DNA from: Ideonella sp.
GTDB taxonomy: Bacteria; Pseudomonadota; Gammaproteobacteria; Burkholderiales; Burkholderiaceae_C
Assembly (NCBI GenBank): GCA_015075165.1
Contig: JABTUY010000013.1
Coordinates: 1 to 43,616 of the forward strand
Reading direction: 5' to 3'
Length of the DNA: 43,616 nt
The translations under genes and the position numbers were made by a program. The notes beneath the pieces are model-generated. The model had not been told where the DNA came from. It saw only the letters and a program-made list of their open reading frames with translations, and made no database searches. This document shows positions 14,067 through 19,943 of the stretch, piece after piece; position 1 is the stretch's first letter, and each line of letters starts with the position of its first letter.

Positions 14067-14277
14067 CCATGCGCTCCTTGGCCCGGGCGGTCAGCCGCAC
14101 CACGCGCTCGGTGAACCCGCGCTGCTGCAGCGCGCTCGACAGGTAGGCCCGCTCGCGCTTGTCTTGTGCCACTGCGTTGAGCAGGCGCTTCCAGTCGCGG
14201 CGTGCGAACTCGTGCTGGCCGCTCGCCTTGATGGCGGCGAACAAGGCGCCCAGCTTTCCGTCGCCGCGCCTAGGCAT
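14059..14277 (-). CDS. Small basic hypothetical protein (72 aa)
   Basis: ATG at 14277 overlaps the previous gene by 8 bases, and its stop overlaps the GTG of the PP-loop gene. The product is strongly basic and helical (HEFARRDWKRLLNAVAQDKRE, then RVVRLTARAKERMGG), without Cys clusters or membrane segments. Such small Arg/Lys-rich proteins in early operons often bind nucleic acid or host polymerase. No family is recognised. Confidence 0.6.
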   Translation of the reverse strand: MPRRGDGKLGALFAAIKASGQHEFARRDWKRLLNAVAQDKRERAYLSSALQQRGFTERVVRLTARAKERMGG

Positions 14278-14482
14278 GCCCGCCCCACTGCTTCGCCAGC
14301 CCGAACCGCCGCGCCGGCTTCCTGCTGCGCGGGCTGGTCTTGATGGTGTCCACCTGGCACACGAAACCCTGCTCGATCAGCGTCGGCATCCAGCGCCGCA
14401 GGGTGTTGCGGTTGAGGTCGCACGTTTCCTCGATCTGGCTCATGGTCAGCGGCTCCAGGCGCAGGGCTTGAGCAGTTCGCAC
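14270..14482 (-). CDS. Small winged helix-turn-helix protein
   Basis: The product has about 70 residues from GTG 14482. An ATG further in (MSQIEETCDL) is a possible alternative start. The core LTMSQIEETCDLNRNTLRR followed by WMPTLIEQGFVCQVDTIKT reads as a helix-turn-helix plus wing, similar in plan to MarR/IclR-type wHTH domains. The C-terminus is basic (SRKPARRFGLAKQWG). It lies between small genes of the leftward early operon and may regulate transcription. Start choice and target are uncertain. Confidence 0.6.
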   Translation of the reverse strand: MRTAQALRLEPLTMSQIEETCDLNRNTLRRWMPTLIEQGFVCQVDTIKTSPRSRKPARRFGLAKQWGGHA

Positions 14483-14504
14483 ACCACGACTGCGGAGCGG
14501 ACGG

Positions 14505-14660
14505 TCACCGCTTCTCCTTCAGCACCCGCACCGCCTCGGCGATCGGCTGCTCAAACTCTGGCCACAGGCGGCGAAAGATGGCCAGCACGAACCAGTGCCG
14601 CGCGGGCCAAGCCTTGACCCAGGCCACGATGGAGTCGCGGTCGGTGAGATCGAGCGTCAC
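14505..14660 (-). CDS. Very small hypothetical protein (51 aa)
   Basis: GTG at 14660 overlaps the stop of the upstream HTH gene as GTGA, the same coupling used throughout this operon, which supports it as a real gene. The product contains a Trp-rich central helix (IVAWVKAWPARHWFVLAIFRR) and an acidic-to-basic C-terminal helix (EQPIAEAVRVLKEK). It may bind a partner protein through the aromatic face. No family is recognised. Confidence 0.5.
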   Translation of the reverse strand: MTLDLTDRDSIVAWVKAWPARHWFVLAIFRRLWPEFEQPIAEAVRVLKEKR

Positions 14661-15415
14661 GCCCCACCCCCCAACACCAGATCCATGAACCACGTCTGAT
14701 CCACCCGGCGCAGATCCACATACCGCGGGTTGCTCTTGATCCACGCCCGCACGTCGCGCCGCTTGAGCATCCATACCCCGTGCGGCCCGCGCTCGCGCTT
14801 GGTCGCCCGCAGCCCGCGCCGATCGATCCAATCGGCCACCGTGCGCGCATGCACGCCCAGCAGCTCGGCCAGGTCCGGCGCGCTCCAGGTGTCGGGGTCC
14901 ATGCGATCGATCCGCCGGCGCTTGAGTTGGATCGCGCATGCCGTCGGCGTGCGCTCGAATCCGGCGCCGCGCAGCTTCTGCGCGATCACCTTCAGGTCGC
15001 ATGCCGCGTAGGCATGCAGCACCTCCAACTCCTCGCGCGACCACGGCCGCACGTGCAACCGCGTCGTGCGCGTGAGGCACAGCGCCGCGGCGCGCTTCTG
15101 CACCCACCACTTCGGCCGGCCAAGAGAGTCGGCCAGCCGCTGAATGTCACCGCGCTGCGTCGCGCTGGCGTAGCCGTCGCGGATCGCCTGGTCGATTCGC
15201 TCGTGGGCCGGATATTTGCGCGCGAAGCGCAGGCCCGTCGTGCCGAGTTTGGGGGCGCGCAGGCCGAGCGTGCGTGCCTTGGCGTGGATTGCGCCTACCG
15301 GCCGGCGCAGCGCCTCCTGCGCCGCTTTGACGCCGCCGGCGGGGTAGGTTTCGCGCAGGGCCGCGACCTCGGTCGTGGTCCACAGGTAGCCGGGCGCTGG
15401 GCGGTCGAGGGTCAT
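14657..15415 (-). CDS. DNA-binding protein with repeated helix-turn-helix segments
   Basis: This 252-residue protein starts at ATG 15415 (ATGA overlap). It contains SANT/Myb-like units, each beginning with a Trp and an acidic helix: LWTTTEVAALRETYPAGGVK and, in the middle, VRPWSREELEVLHAYAACDL. Each is followed by a recognition-type helix (AIHAKARTLGLRAP, TACAIQLKRRRID). The C-terminus holds an excisionase-like winged segment (WSAPDLAELLGVHARTVADWI, then GVWMLKRRDVRAWIKSNP). This architecture is typical of phage regulators that scan DNA through several small HTH modules. Third gene after Cro, it may be an early regulator analogous to CII, or a DNA-condensing protein. Confidence 0.7.
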   Translation of the reverse strand: MTLDRPAPGYLWTTTEVAALRETYPAGGVKAAQEALRRPVGAIHAKARTLGLRAPKLGTTGLRFARKYPAHERIDQAIRDGYASATQRGDIQRLADSLGRPKWWVQKRAAALCLTRTTRLHVRPWSREELEVLHAYAACDLKVIAQKLRGAGFERTPTACAIQLKRRRIDRMDPDTWSAPDLAELLGVHARTVADWIDRRGLRATKRERGPHGVWMLKRRDVRAWIKSNPRYVDLRRVDQTWFMDLVLGGGA

Positions 15416-15801
15416 GCGCCCTGGCCCTGCAGCACGCGCCGCAGCGCGGCGTTCTCTTCCAACGCCATGCGCAGCCGCCGCTCGGTCTCGGTCTCGCGCC
15501 GGCGCAGACTGCTCAGGTCGTAGCCGCGCGCGTGCAACATCCACAGCAGCGGCGCGTCGTTGCCGCAGGCGTCCATCAGGGCGGCGAGCTTTTCCCATTT
15601 GACGCCCTCGACGCCCTGCTTCCAGCGCGTGAGCTGCGTCGCGTCGACCTTGACGCCGGCCGCGCGCAGCGCATGCTCCAACTCCTTGTCGTACGAGTAC
15701 CCTGCCAGCTCGGCGCAGTACTCGATCGCCCTGCCGAGGCTCGGCTTGCGCGCCACCTCGGACAGCGGAATCTCGACCAGTTGCAGCGCCTGCTGGTTCA
15801 C
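15412..15801 (-). CDS. Putative early transcriptional regulator (CII position)
   Basis: The GGAGG at about 10 bases before GTG 15801 decides this start over an upstream TTG. The 129-residue product has an N-terminal helical part (LGRAIEYCAELAGYSYDKEL) and a central HTH-like segment (VDATQLTRWKQGVEGVKWEK), followed by a helical domain (LAALMDACGNDAPLLWMLHARG). A C-terminal coiled coil (RRRETETERRLRMALEENAALR) would make it oligomeric. Being second after Cro and having an HTH plus an oligomerising tail, it sits where lambda has cII. Sequence similarity to CII itself is not claimed. Confidence 0.65.
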   Translation of the reverse strand: MNQQALQLVEIPLSEVARKPSLGRAIEYCAELAGYSYDKELEHALRAAGVKVDATQLTRWKQGVEGVKWEKLAALMDACGNDAPLLWMLHARGYDLSSLRRRETETERRLRMALEENAALRRVLQGQGA

Positions 15802-15870
15802 CCTGCGCAAACCTCCGCAGAAAGATTGCGTGGCATTGCGTGGCTCACCGGCCGAAAACTGATCGGCATG

Positions 15871-16122
15871 TCAGACCGCCTGTTCGCGCAGCACGGCCCA
15901 AGCCACGTCTGGGCGAAGTTCCTCACAGGTGACGACCAGCGATGGATCCGCGACCTCTGCCGCCTTCGCGCGCGTCTCGCGCTCCACGATCGGGCAGTGG
16001 TCGGCGGGGAACTGGCGCAATCCATCACGCCAGAAGCAAACGGCCTGCGCCGTCACCCCGAGGATCGCCGCAACCTTGGTCGGCCCGCCAAGCGTGCCGA
16101 TTGCCTTTGCCAGAGCGCTCAT
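15871..16122 (-). CDS. Cro/YdaS-like repressor
   Basis: This 83-residue protein starts at ATG 16122, only 10 bases from the operator. Residues 14-33 (PTKVAAILGVTAQAVCFWRD) form a helix-turn-helix of the YdaS/Cro kind, in which VAAxLGVTxQAVxxW is characteristic. The C-terminal part (IVERETRAKAAEVADP, then ELRPDVAWAVLREQA) is the usual YdaS extension. It is the first gene of the long leftward transcript and diverges from the repressor gene. By analogy with lambdoid phages it would bind the shared operators and favour lytic growth. Confidence 0.82.
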   Translation of the reverse strand: MSALAKAIGTLGGPTKVAAILGVTAQAVCFWRDGLRQFPADHCPIVERETRAKAAEVADPSLVVTCEELRPDVAWAVLREQAV

Positions 16123-16131
16123 GAGTTGAAG

Positions 16132-16168
16132 TCTACCAATGTAGATGTCCGAGCGCAACATTTGTAGA
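16132..16168. promoter_or_regulatory. Operator cluster between cro-like and repressor genes (OR equivalent)
   Basis: TCTAC-CAAT-GTAGA at 16132-16145 is a perfect 5-4-5 palindrome. A weaker copy with a full GTAGA half and a degenerate left half (GCAAC) lies at 16155-16168, centre-to-centre 23 bp. The same palindrome recurs at 17476-17489. Divergent promoters for the cro-like gene and the repressor must overlap this region, although convincing -35/-10 pairs could not be assigned by eye. Confidence 0.75.
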
Positions 16169-16202
16169 TTTCGTCTCGCTACCACGTGATCCACTGCCGC
16201 GC

Positions 16203-16844
16203 ATGGCACTCGGGAAACGAATCCAGGCGATCCGAACGCGGCGCGGGTTCACCGCGACCGACCTGGCTCAGCGAAGTGGAGTCAAGCTCAAGACGCTTGA
16301 CCGCATCGAGAAGCGCGACAGCAGGAAATCGATCCACGCCTCCGCAATTGCAGAGGCTCTCGGTATTTCCACCGACGCCCTCTTGGGTGGTGGCTCAATT
16401 GATGAGCTACTGAACGGCCACGCTGCGGCAAGATCCGGCAGGGCAGCCGGCAAGAGGATCGCCGTGCAAGAACAGGTCAAGGCCCGCGAAGGGGGCAAAC
16501 TCGAGGCGATGCAGATCACCGCGCCGCTTGGATTCGTTGAAGTCGCCCAGGTCGACGCGAACATGCGCGCGATCCGGATCAGAGGCGATGCGCTGTCGCC
16601 AGCGATCGAGGATGGTGAAATTCTCCTCGTGCGCGCCGGTGTCGCATGTAGCCCAGGAACCAAGGTGATGATTCAGCTCAAGGGCGGTGATCGGTTGTGC
16701 AAGCGGCTGCTGTTCGAACGCTCCGACGCGGTGACCGTGACCGACTTGGCCACGAAGGAACAGAGCACGATCGAGCGCGCGACCATCGCCAGGATGGAAC
16801 CGATCGCCGCGATCTACTCGGCCGACAACTGGCGCAGTGCGTGA
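16203..16844 (+). CDS. CI-like prophage repressor with degenerate S24 peptidase domain
   Basis: This 213-residue protein has an XRE-type HTH at residues about 5-62 (GFTATDLAQRSGVKLKTLDRI as helix 2-turn-helix 3). A linker with Ala/Gly/Arg follows, then a LexA/S24-like domain from about 105. The normally invariant G-D/N-S-M segment reads GDALSP at 128-133, so the nucleophile Ser is Ala130. The likely general-base Lys is present at 167 (LCKRLLF). If the alignment is right, the protein could bind DNA and dimerise but not cleave itself on RecA activation. It starts 58 bases from the operator palindrome and is followed, 3 bases after its stop, by a secreted-protein gene. It keeps the prophage silent by binding operators on both sides. 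Confidence 0.88.
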   Translation: MALGKRIQAIRTRRGFTATDLAQRSGVKLKTLDRIEKRDSRKSIHASAIAEALGISTDALLGGGSIDELLNGHAAARSGRAAGKRIAVQEQVKAREGGKLEAMQITAPLGFVEVAQVDANMRAIRIRGDALSPAIEDGEILLVRAGVACSPGTKVMIQLKGGDRLCKRLLFERSDAVTVTDLATKEQSTIERATIARMEPIAAIYSADNWRSA

Positions 16845-16847
16845 TCT

Positions 16848-17390
16848 ATGAGCCGTAACCTCGTCGCCTTCGCCCTTACCGCAGCCACCATCTGTGCCAA
16901 TGCACAGACTTGGCCGCTCGAGCCCGAGAAGGTGGTGGGGATTCGGCTCGGTGTGCCGCTGAGCGAGAGCGGGTACCCAGAGTGCAGCGGAACACCATCG
17001 AATGAGCCGTGCCTTGAGCGGCGCGGCCCCAGCCTGAGCCGTCTGCATCGCACCGGGCTTCAGGCGACCGTAAACGTCTTGGAGTACGAGGGCGTGGTGG
17101 GCGGCATCACCATGACGATGCCGCATACCCAGTTCGAGGAGTTCGTGCGGACCATGATTGAGCGCTATGGCGGGCCGCAGGAAGACAAACTGTCGCAGGT
17201 ACAGAACAGGCTCGGCGCCATATTCTCCAACCGACAATTGCGATGGTCCGGCGTGAAGATCTCGATCACGATGAACGAGCGCTACTCCGACCTCGACACG
17301 TCCGTCGTGCACTTCTTCGACAAGTCCGTCGCAGCGAGTTTGGCGAGGAAGAACCGCGAGCGGGCCAAGTCCGAGGCGTCCAAGCTCTGA
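16848..17390 (+). CDS. Secreted protein co-transcribed with the repressor, lysogenic conversion candidate
   Basis: This 180-residue protein begins 3 bases after the repressor stop and ends 25 bases before an intrinsic terminator, so it is expected to be made in lysogens. The first 20 residues form a signal peptide (SRNLVAFALTAATICANAQ) with an ANA-Q cleavage site. The mature part has one Cys pair (ECSGTPSNEPC), beta-prone stretches (GVVGGITMTMPHTQFEEF) and a basic C-terminal helix (ARKNRERAKSEAS). It is probably periplasmic. No family is recognised. In this position lambda and its relatives carry rexAB-type genes, so superinfection exclusion or another host benefit is plausible, but this is inference. 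Confidence 0.8.
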   Translation: MSRNLVAFALTAATICANAQTWPLEPEKVVGIRLGVPLSESGYPECSGTPSNEPCLERRGPSLSRLHRTGLQATVNVLEYEGVVGGITMTMPHTQFEEFVRTMIERYGGPQEDKLSQVQNRLGAIFSNRQLRWSGVKISITMNERYSDLDTSVVHFFDKSVAASLARKNRERAKSEASKL

Positions 17391-17415
17391 CCGGACTCTG
17401 CTGATTGACCTCTCT

Positions 17416-17440
17416 AGCCCGCCGCGCGCGGGCTTTTCTT
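17416..17440 (+). terminator. Intrinsic terminator of the repressor operon
   Basis: AGCCCGC (17416-17422) pairs perfectly with GCGGGCT (17428-17434) around a 5-base loop, and TTTCTT follows. This is a clear rho-independent terminator closing the repressor and secreted-protein transcript just before the rightward early promoter. Confidence 0.85.
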
Positions 17441-17451
17441 GCACCAGGTTA

Positions 17452-17489
17452 TCTACACCTGTTGACAACCGGTAATCTACGCTTGTAGA
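17452..17489. promoter_or_regulatory. Operator pair in front of the rightward early operon (OL equivalent)
   Basis: Two sites share the palindrome seen at 16132: TCTAC-ACCT-GTTGA at 17452-17465 (9 of 10 conserved positions) and the perfect TCTAC-GCTT-GTAGA at 17476-17489. Their centres are 24 bp apart, close to the 23 bp at the other cluster, which suggests cooperative repressor dimers on adjacent faces. Confidence 0.8.
17462..17489 (+). promoter_or_regulatory. Rightward early promoter overlapped by operators
   Basis: A perfect -35 (TTGACA, 17462-17467) is followed after 16 bases by TGTAGA (17484-17489), a modest -10. The first operator overlaps the -35 and the second overlaps the -10, so bound repressor would exclude RNA polymerase. 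The first early gene starts at 17518 with GGAG upstream. Confidence 0.65.
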
Positions 17490-17517
17490 CTCGTCGCAAA
17501 GCCAGCCGGAGCCCCGC

Positions 17518-17748
17518 ATGCCCACCACCAACCCGACCGACACCGCCCTCGCCAAGCTCGCCGAGCTGCGCGCCGCGATCGAAGCGATGCTGCCGCAGGT
17601 GCGGCGCGACTACCCGACGCTCGACCAGTGCGCCCGGCTCATGCGCCGTAACGGTCAGCATTCGATCGAATGCGCGCTGCGCGAAGAAGCCCGCCAGCGC
17701 GTGCTGCGCGGGCAGTGGGCTGCCGTCACTTCGCGGGAGGCCGCATGA
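17518..17748 (+). CDS. First early rightward gene, small helical protein (76 aa)
   Basis: This is the first gene after the repressor-controlled promoter, with GGAG 9 bases before ATG. The protein is helical and rather basic in the middle (AKLAELRAAIEAMLPQV, LMRRNGQHSIECALREEARQR), with no membrane segment. It occupies the place of lambda N, but it lacks the Arg-rich N-terminal helix of N proteins, and no boxB-like hairpin was seen. It ends ATGA with the pentapeptide gene. The family is unknown. Confidence 0.65.
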   Translation: MPTTNPTDTALAKLAELRAAIEAMLPQVRRDYPTLDQCARLMRRNGQHSIECALREEARQRVLRGQWAAVTSREAA

Positions 17749-18350
17749 CCGAGCCCCGCATGCCCACCATCACCATCCGCCACCGTTACACCGATGTCGT
17801 GCTCTACGAGCACGAGACCACGCAGGAGCGCATCGACAGCGGCCTGGCGATGCGCGACGCGCTGGAGGCGGCAAATAGGACCGGAGCCAGCCTCGACGGA
17901 GCCAGCCTCGACGGAGCCAGCCTCTACAGAGCCAGCCTCGACGGAGCCAGCCTCGACGGAGCCAGCCTCGACGGAGCCAGCCTCGTCGGAGCCAGCCTCG
18001 ACGGAGCCAGCCTCTACAGAGCCAGCCTCGACGGAGCCCGCCTCGACGGAGCCCGCCTCGACGGAGCCAGCCTCGTCGGAGCGAAGCTGGTCGGCCAGCG
18101 TCCGGTGCTGCTGATCGGCCCCATCGGCTCGCGCTGCGCGTACCTCACGGCCTACCTCACCGACGCCGGCATCCGCATCCGCGCCGGCTGCTGGTTCGGC
18201 AGCGACACCGAGTTCGAGGCGCGCGTACTCGTCGAGCACGCCAAGGCGCCGCAACACCGCGACGAGTACCTCGCCGCGCTCACGCTGATCCGCGTGCACG
18301 CGCAGCAGTGGACAGCGGCCGAGCAGTCGGCAACGCGGGAGGCCGCATGA
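17745..18350 (+). CDS. Pentapeptide-repeat protein
   Basis: This 201-residue protein has an N-terminal 45 residues forming a small beta/helical cap (ITIRHRYTDVVLYEHE). From Ala48 come about 14 consecutive pentapeptides of the form A-S-L-D/Y/V-G/R, which should fold as three to four coils of a right-handed quadrilateral beta-helix. The C-terminal domain (about 120-201: VLLIGPIGSRCAYLTAYLTD, CWFGSDTEFEARVLVEHAK) is a separate folded part. The full-length pattern of cap, pentapeptides and C-terminal domain occurs in other phage and bacterial proteins of unknown role. Some pentapeptide proteins mimic DNA and bind gyrase, but this helix is short. The DNA array is nearly identical between units, so its length may vary. 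Confidence 0.85.
   Translation: MTEPRMPTITIRHRYTDVVLYEHETTQERIDSGLAMRDALEAANRTGASLDGASLDGASLYRASLDGASLDGASLDGASLVGASLDGASLYRASLDGARLDGARLDGASLVGAKLVGQRPVLLIGPIGSRCAYLTAYLTDAGIRIRAGCWFGSDTEFEARVLVEHAKAPQHRDEYLAALTLIRVHAQQWTAAEQSATREAA
17886..18095 (+). repeat. 15-bp in-frame tandem array (14 units)
   Basis: GCCAGCCTCGACGGA and close variants occur 14 times head to tail without spacers. Eight units are identical. Others differ at GTC, TAC-AGA or CCC positions, and the last is divergent. Variants recur in order (D, D, Y; D, D, D, V; D, Y), suggesting block duplication. Each unit encodes one pentapeptide. Confidence 0.95.
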
Positions 18351-18760
18351 ACACGACAGCACCCAGCGCCGAACTCGACGCCGACTGGGCAGAAGCCCTC
18401 GACGAGTACCTGCACGAGAGCATCGATACCGTGATGGACCACCTCGCCGCCGCCTGCATCGGTGTGCGCGTGCGCCGCGACGCCACCGCGCGCCTGGCCG
18501 GCGATCTCGCGCTCGGCCGGCCGCTCAATGCGGTGCCCGCGGTGGCCGTGCCCGAGCTGCTGGCCCTGGTGCTCTGCGAGACGCCAGACGTTGCGATGCG
18601 CGCCCGCGCGCTGCTGCGCGAGCGGCTGCTGGCCGAGCACAGCGAGGCGGTGGCCGACATCTACTGGCGGCGGCAAGACGAGGCCCAGGCGCCGCGCGAG
18701 ATCGACGCCTGCGACGCCTACCGGCGCTGGCGCGATCGGGATCTGGAGGAGCGGACGTGA
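18347..18760 (+). CDS. Hypothetical early protein (137 aa)
   Basis: ATG at 18347 overlaps the pentapeptide gene stop as ATGA and follows the same GCGGGAGGCCGC leader seen before 17745. The protein is acidic and almost wholly helical (DADWAEALDEYLHESIDTVMDHL split, VPAVAVPELLALVLCETPD, ARALLRERLLAEHSEAVAD). It has no Cys cluster or membrane segment. It may be a small helical bundle that binds a host factor. No family is recognised. Confidence 0.65.
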   Translation: MNTTAPSAELDADWAEALDEYLHESIDTVMDHLAAACIGVRVRRDATARLAGDLALGRPLNAVPAVAVPELLALVLCETPDVAMRARALLRERLLAEHSEAVADIYWRRQDEAQAPREIDACDAYRRWRDRDLEERT

Positions 18761-19047
18761 GCGCGGCGCACACTCCGGGGCCGTGGCGCGTCAACGAGAG
18801 TGAGCCGCGCGCGGCGATCAATTCAGAAGGACGTTGCGTAGCTTGGTGCGGTATGTACCCAGACACAGAGGCGCACGCCAACGCCCGCCTGATAGCCGCA
18901 GCGCCCACGATGCTCGCCGCGCTGCGCGAGGCGGCCGACTTGCGCGCTGCGCTGTGCCGCGGCAGCGAGGGCGGCGACCCGACCACCTGGGATGCGCCGC
19001 TGAATCGCTGGCTCGCCGCCATTGCGCGCGCCGAGGGCCGCCCATGA
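18757..19047 (+). CDS. Phage early protein with N-terminal HTPGPW motif
   Basis: This 96-residue protein starts at GTG 18757 (GTGA overlap). It begins HTPGPWRVNE and contains ARLIAAAPTMLAALRE. This pairing is very common among small proteins in phage early operons and identifies the family, although its function is not known. The C-terminal helix (LNRWLAAIARAEG) is short. It is translationally coupled on both sides. Confidence 0.8.
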   Translation: MSAAHTPGPWRVNESEPRAAINSEGRCVAWCGMYPDTEAHANARLIAAAPTMLAALREAADLRAALCRGSEGGDPTTWDAPLNRWLAAIARAEGRP

Positions 19048-19322
19048 GCAGCATCACCGTCAGCGACAGCGAGCGCACCGATGCGCGCATCAGCGCGGAG
19101 ACGATCCTTCGCTGCGGCCTGCCACAGCATGCCGAGCGCGAGTTCAGCGTCACGTTCGACTACCCGCCGATCCCGGTGGATTGGTCGGCCTGCGACCTGA
19201 ACACGTACGACGGCGCGCCTGACAGCGCCACCCGAAACCAGGTCGGCCGCGGGCGCACCGCCGAGGCGGCGCTGCTCGACCTGCTGGACATCCTCGACGA
19301 CGACGCAGCGGGGGCGGCATGA
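19044..19322 (+). CDS. Hypothetical early protein (92 aa)
   Basis: ATG at 19044 overlaps the previous stop as ATGA. The first half has beta character with a YPPIPVDWSACDLNTYDG segment, and the end is an acidic helix (AEAALLDLLDILDDDA). The middle FDYPPIP resembles small proteins next to HTPGPW genes in other phages, but I cannot name a family. Calculated from composition it is strongly acidic, so a protein-binding or DNA-mimic role is possible. Confidence 0.6.
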   Translation: MSSITVSDSERTDARISAETILRCGLPQHAEREFSVTFDYPPIPVDWSACDLNTYDGAPDSATRNQVGRGRTAEAALLDLLDILDDDAAGAA

Positions 19323-19561
19323 ACACCAGCCAATACCTCGCTGCACAACACGACCGGCTCGACCGCTCGCTGGCCGAGCTTTCGGCGGCGATCGATCAAC
19401 GCATGACCGAGCGGGCGATGCTGCTGGCGATGCTCAAGCGCACGACGTTCCTGCTGTCGAGCGCGCGGCTGATCGTCGCCGACGACGATGCGCGGTTTAC
19501 GGCGACCGAGGCGGTCAACGAGGCGAACGCGCTGATCCGGCGCTGCGAGGGGTCGCAATGA
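19319..19561 (+). CDS. Small coiled-coil early protein (80 aa)
   Basis: The product is a nearly continuous helix with heptad-like Leu/Met/Ile spacing (YLAAQHDRLDRSLAELSAAI, then MTERAMLLAMLKRTTFLLSSA), which suggests an oligomeric coiled coil. The end (VNEANALIRRCEG) is also helical. It overlaps both neighbours by 4 bases (ATGA). No signal or membrane segment is present. Function unknown. Confidence 0.6.
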   Translation: MNTSQYLAAQHDRLDRSLAELSAAIDQRMTERAMLLAMLKRTTFLLSSARLIVADDDARFTATEAVNEANALIRRCEGSQ

Positions 19562-19812
19562 ACCACCACATCCTCGGCGCGCACGGCGCCATGAAACCTA
19601 GCCGGCACCTGCAGGTGATCGACACCGCGCTACTGCCGCGGCGGCTGCCGGCAGAAGCGGCCAACGAGCCGATGCAGCACATGCCGCAGCCCTGGCGCGT
19701 CATCAGGCGCCGGCCGCTCGTGGATTGGCGCGACCCGCACGAGGTCTGCGGCGCGATCGCGCTGGCGATCGGCGTGGCGGTGCTGGTCGGGATGGTGTGG
19801 GGGGCGCTGTGA
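19558..19812 (+). CDS. Small membrane protein with C-terminal transmembrane helix (84 aa)
   Basis: The first 60 residues are soluble and basic (QPWRVIRRRPLVDWRDPHE). The last 20 (CGAIALAIGVAVLVGMVWGAL split after A) form one transmembrane helix reaching the C-terminus. By the positive-inside rule the N-terminal domain stays in the cytoplasm, so this is a tail-anchored inner-membrane protein. Such early phage proteins can alter host exclusion or membrane enzymes. No family is recognised. Confidence 0.6.
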   Translation: MNHHILGAHGAMKPSRHLQVIDTALLPRRLPAEAANEPMQHMPQPWRVIRRRPLVDWRDPHEVCGAIALAIGVAVLVGMVWGAL

Positions 19813-19943
19813 TGACCCCGCTCGACCACCGCCGCTACCGTGACTTCGACCGCGGCTCCTGGTGGGGCACGTCGGTCCATTTGGTTGGCCGGCGCCCGCT
19901 GTGGCAGCGGCTGCTGATGTTCTTCGGGTGGAGGGGGCGATGA
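19812..19943 (+). CDS. Very small basic/aromatic protein (43 aa)
   Basis: ATG at 19812 overlaps the upstream stop as TGATG, and the stop overlaps the exonuclease start as ATGA. The product is rich in Arg and Trp (RRYRDFDRGSWWGTSVHLVG) and ends with an amphipathic stretch (LWQRLLMFFGW). It could lie on the membrane beside the preceding tail-anchored protein. Its reality rests on the tight coupling on both sides, and no homolog is recognised. Confidence 0.45.
   Translation: MTPLDHRRYRDFDRGSWWGTSVHLVGRRPLWQRLLMFFGWRGR

Noticed and set aside
17886-18095. Array considered as CRISPR
   Set aside because: Units of 15 bp follow each other without spacers and encode protein in frame.
17794-18114. A second open frame through the pentapeptide array giving repeats of the type TEPAS
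   Set aside because: A 15-bp repeat with no stop in one frame copies that openness in every frame. There is no ribosome-binding site for it, and the pentapeptide frame has a folded N- and C-terminal domain outside the array.
17655-18362. Leftward open frame over the same array with repeats of the type EAGSV
   Set aside because: It is antisense to coupled rightward genes, without a start signal and explained by the high GC repeat.
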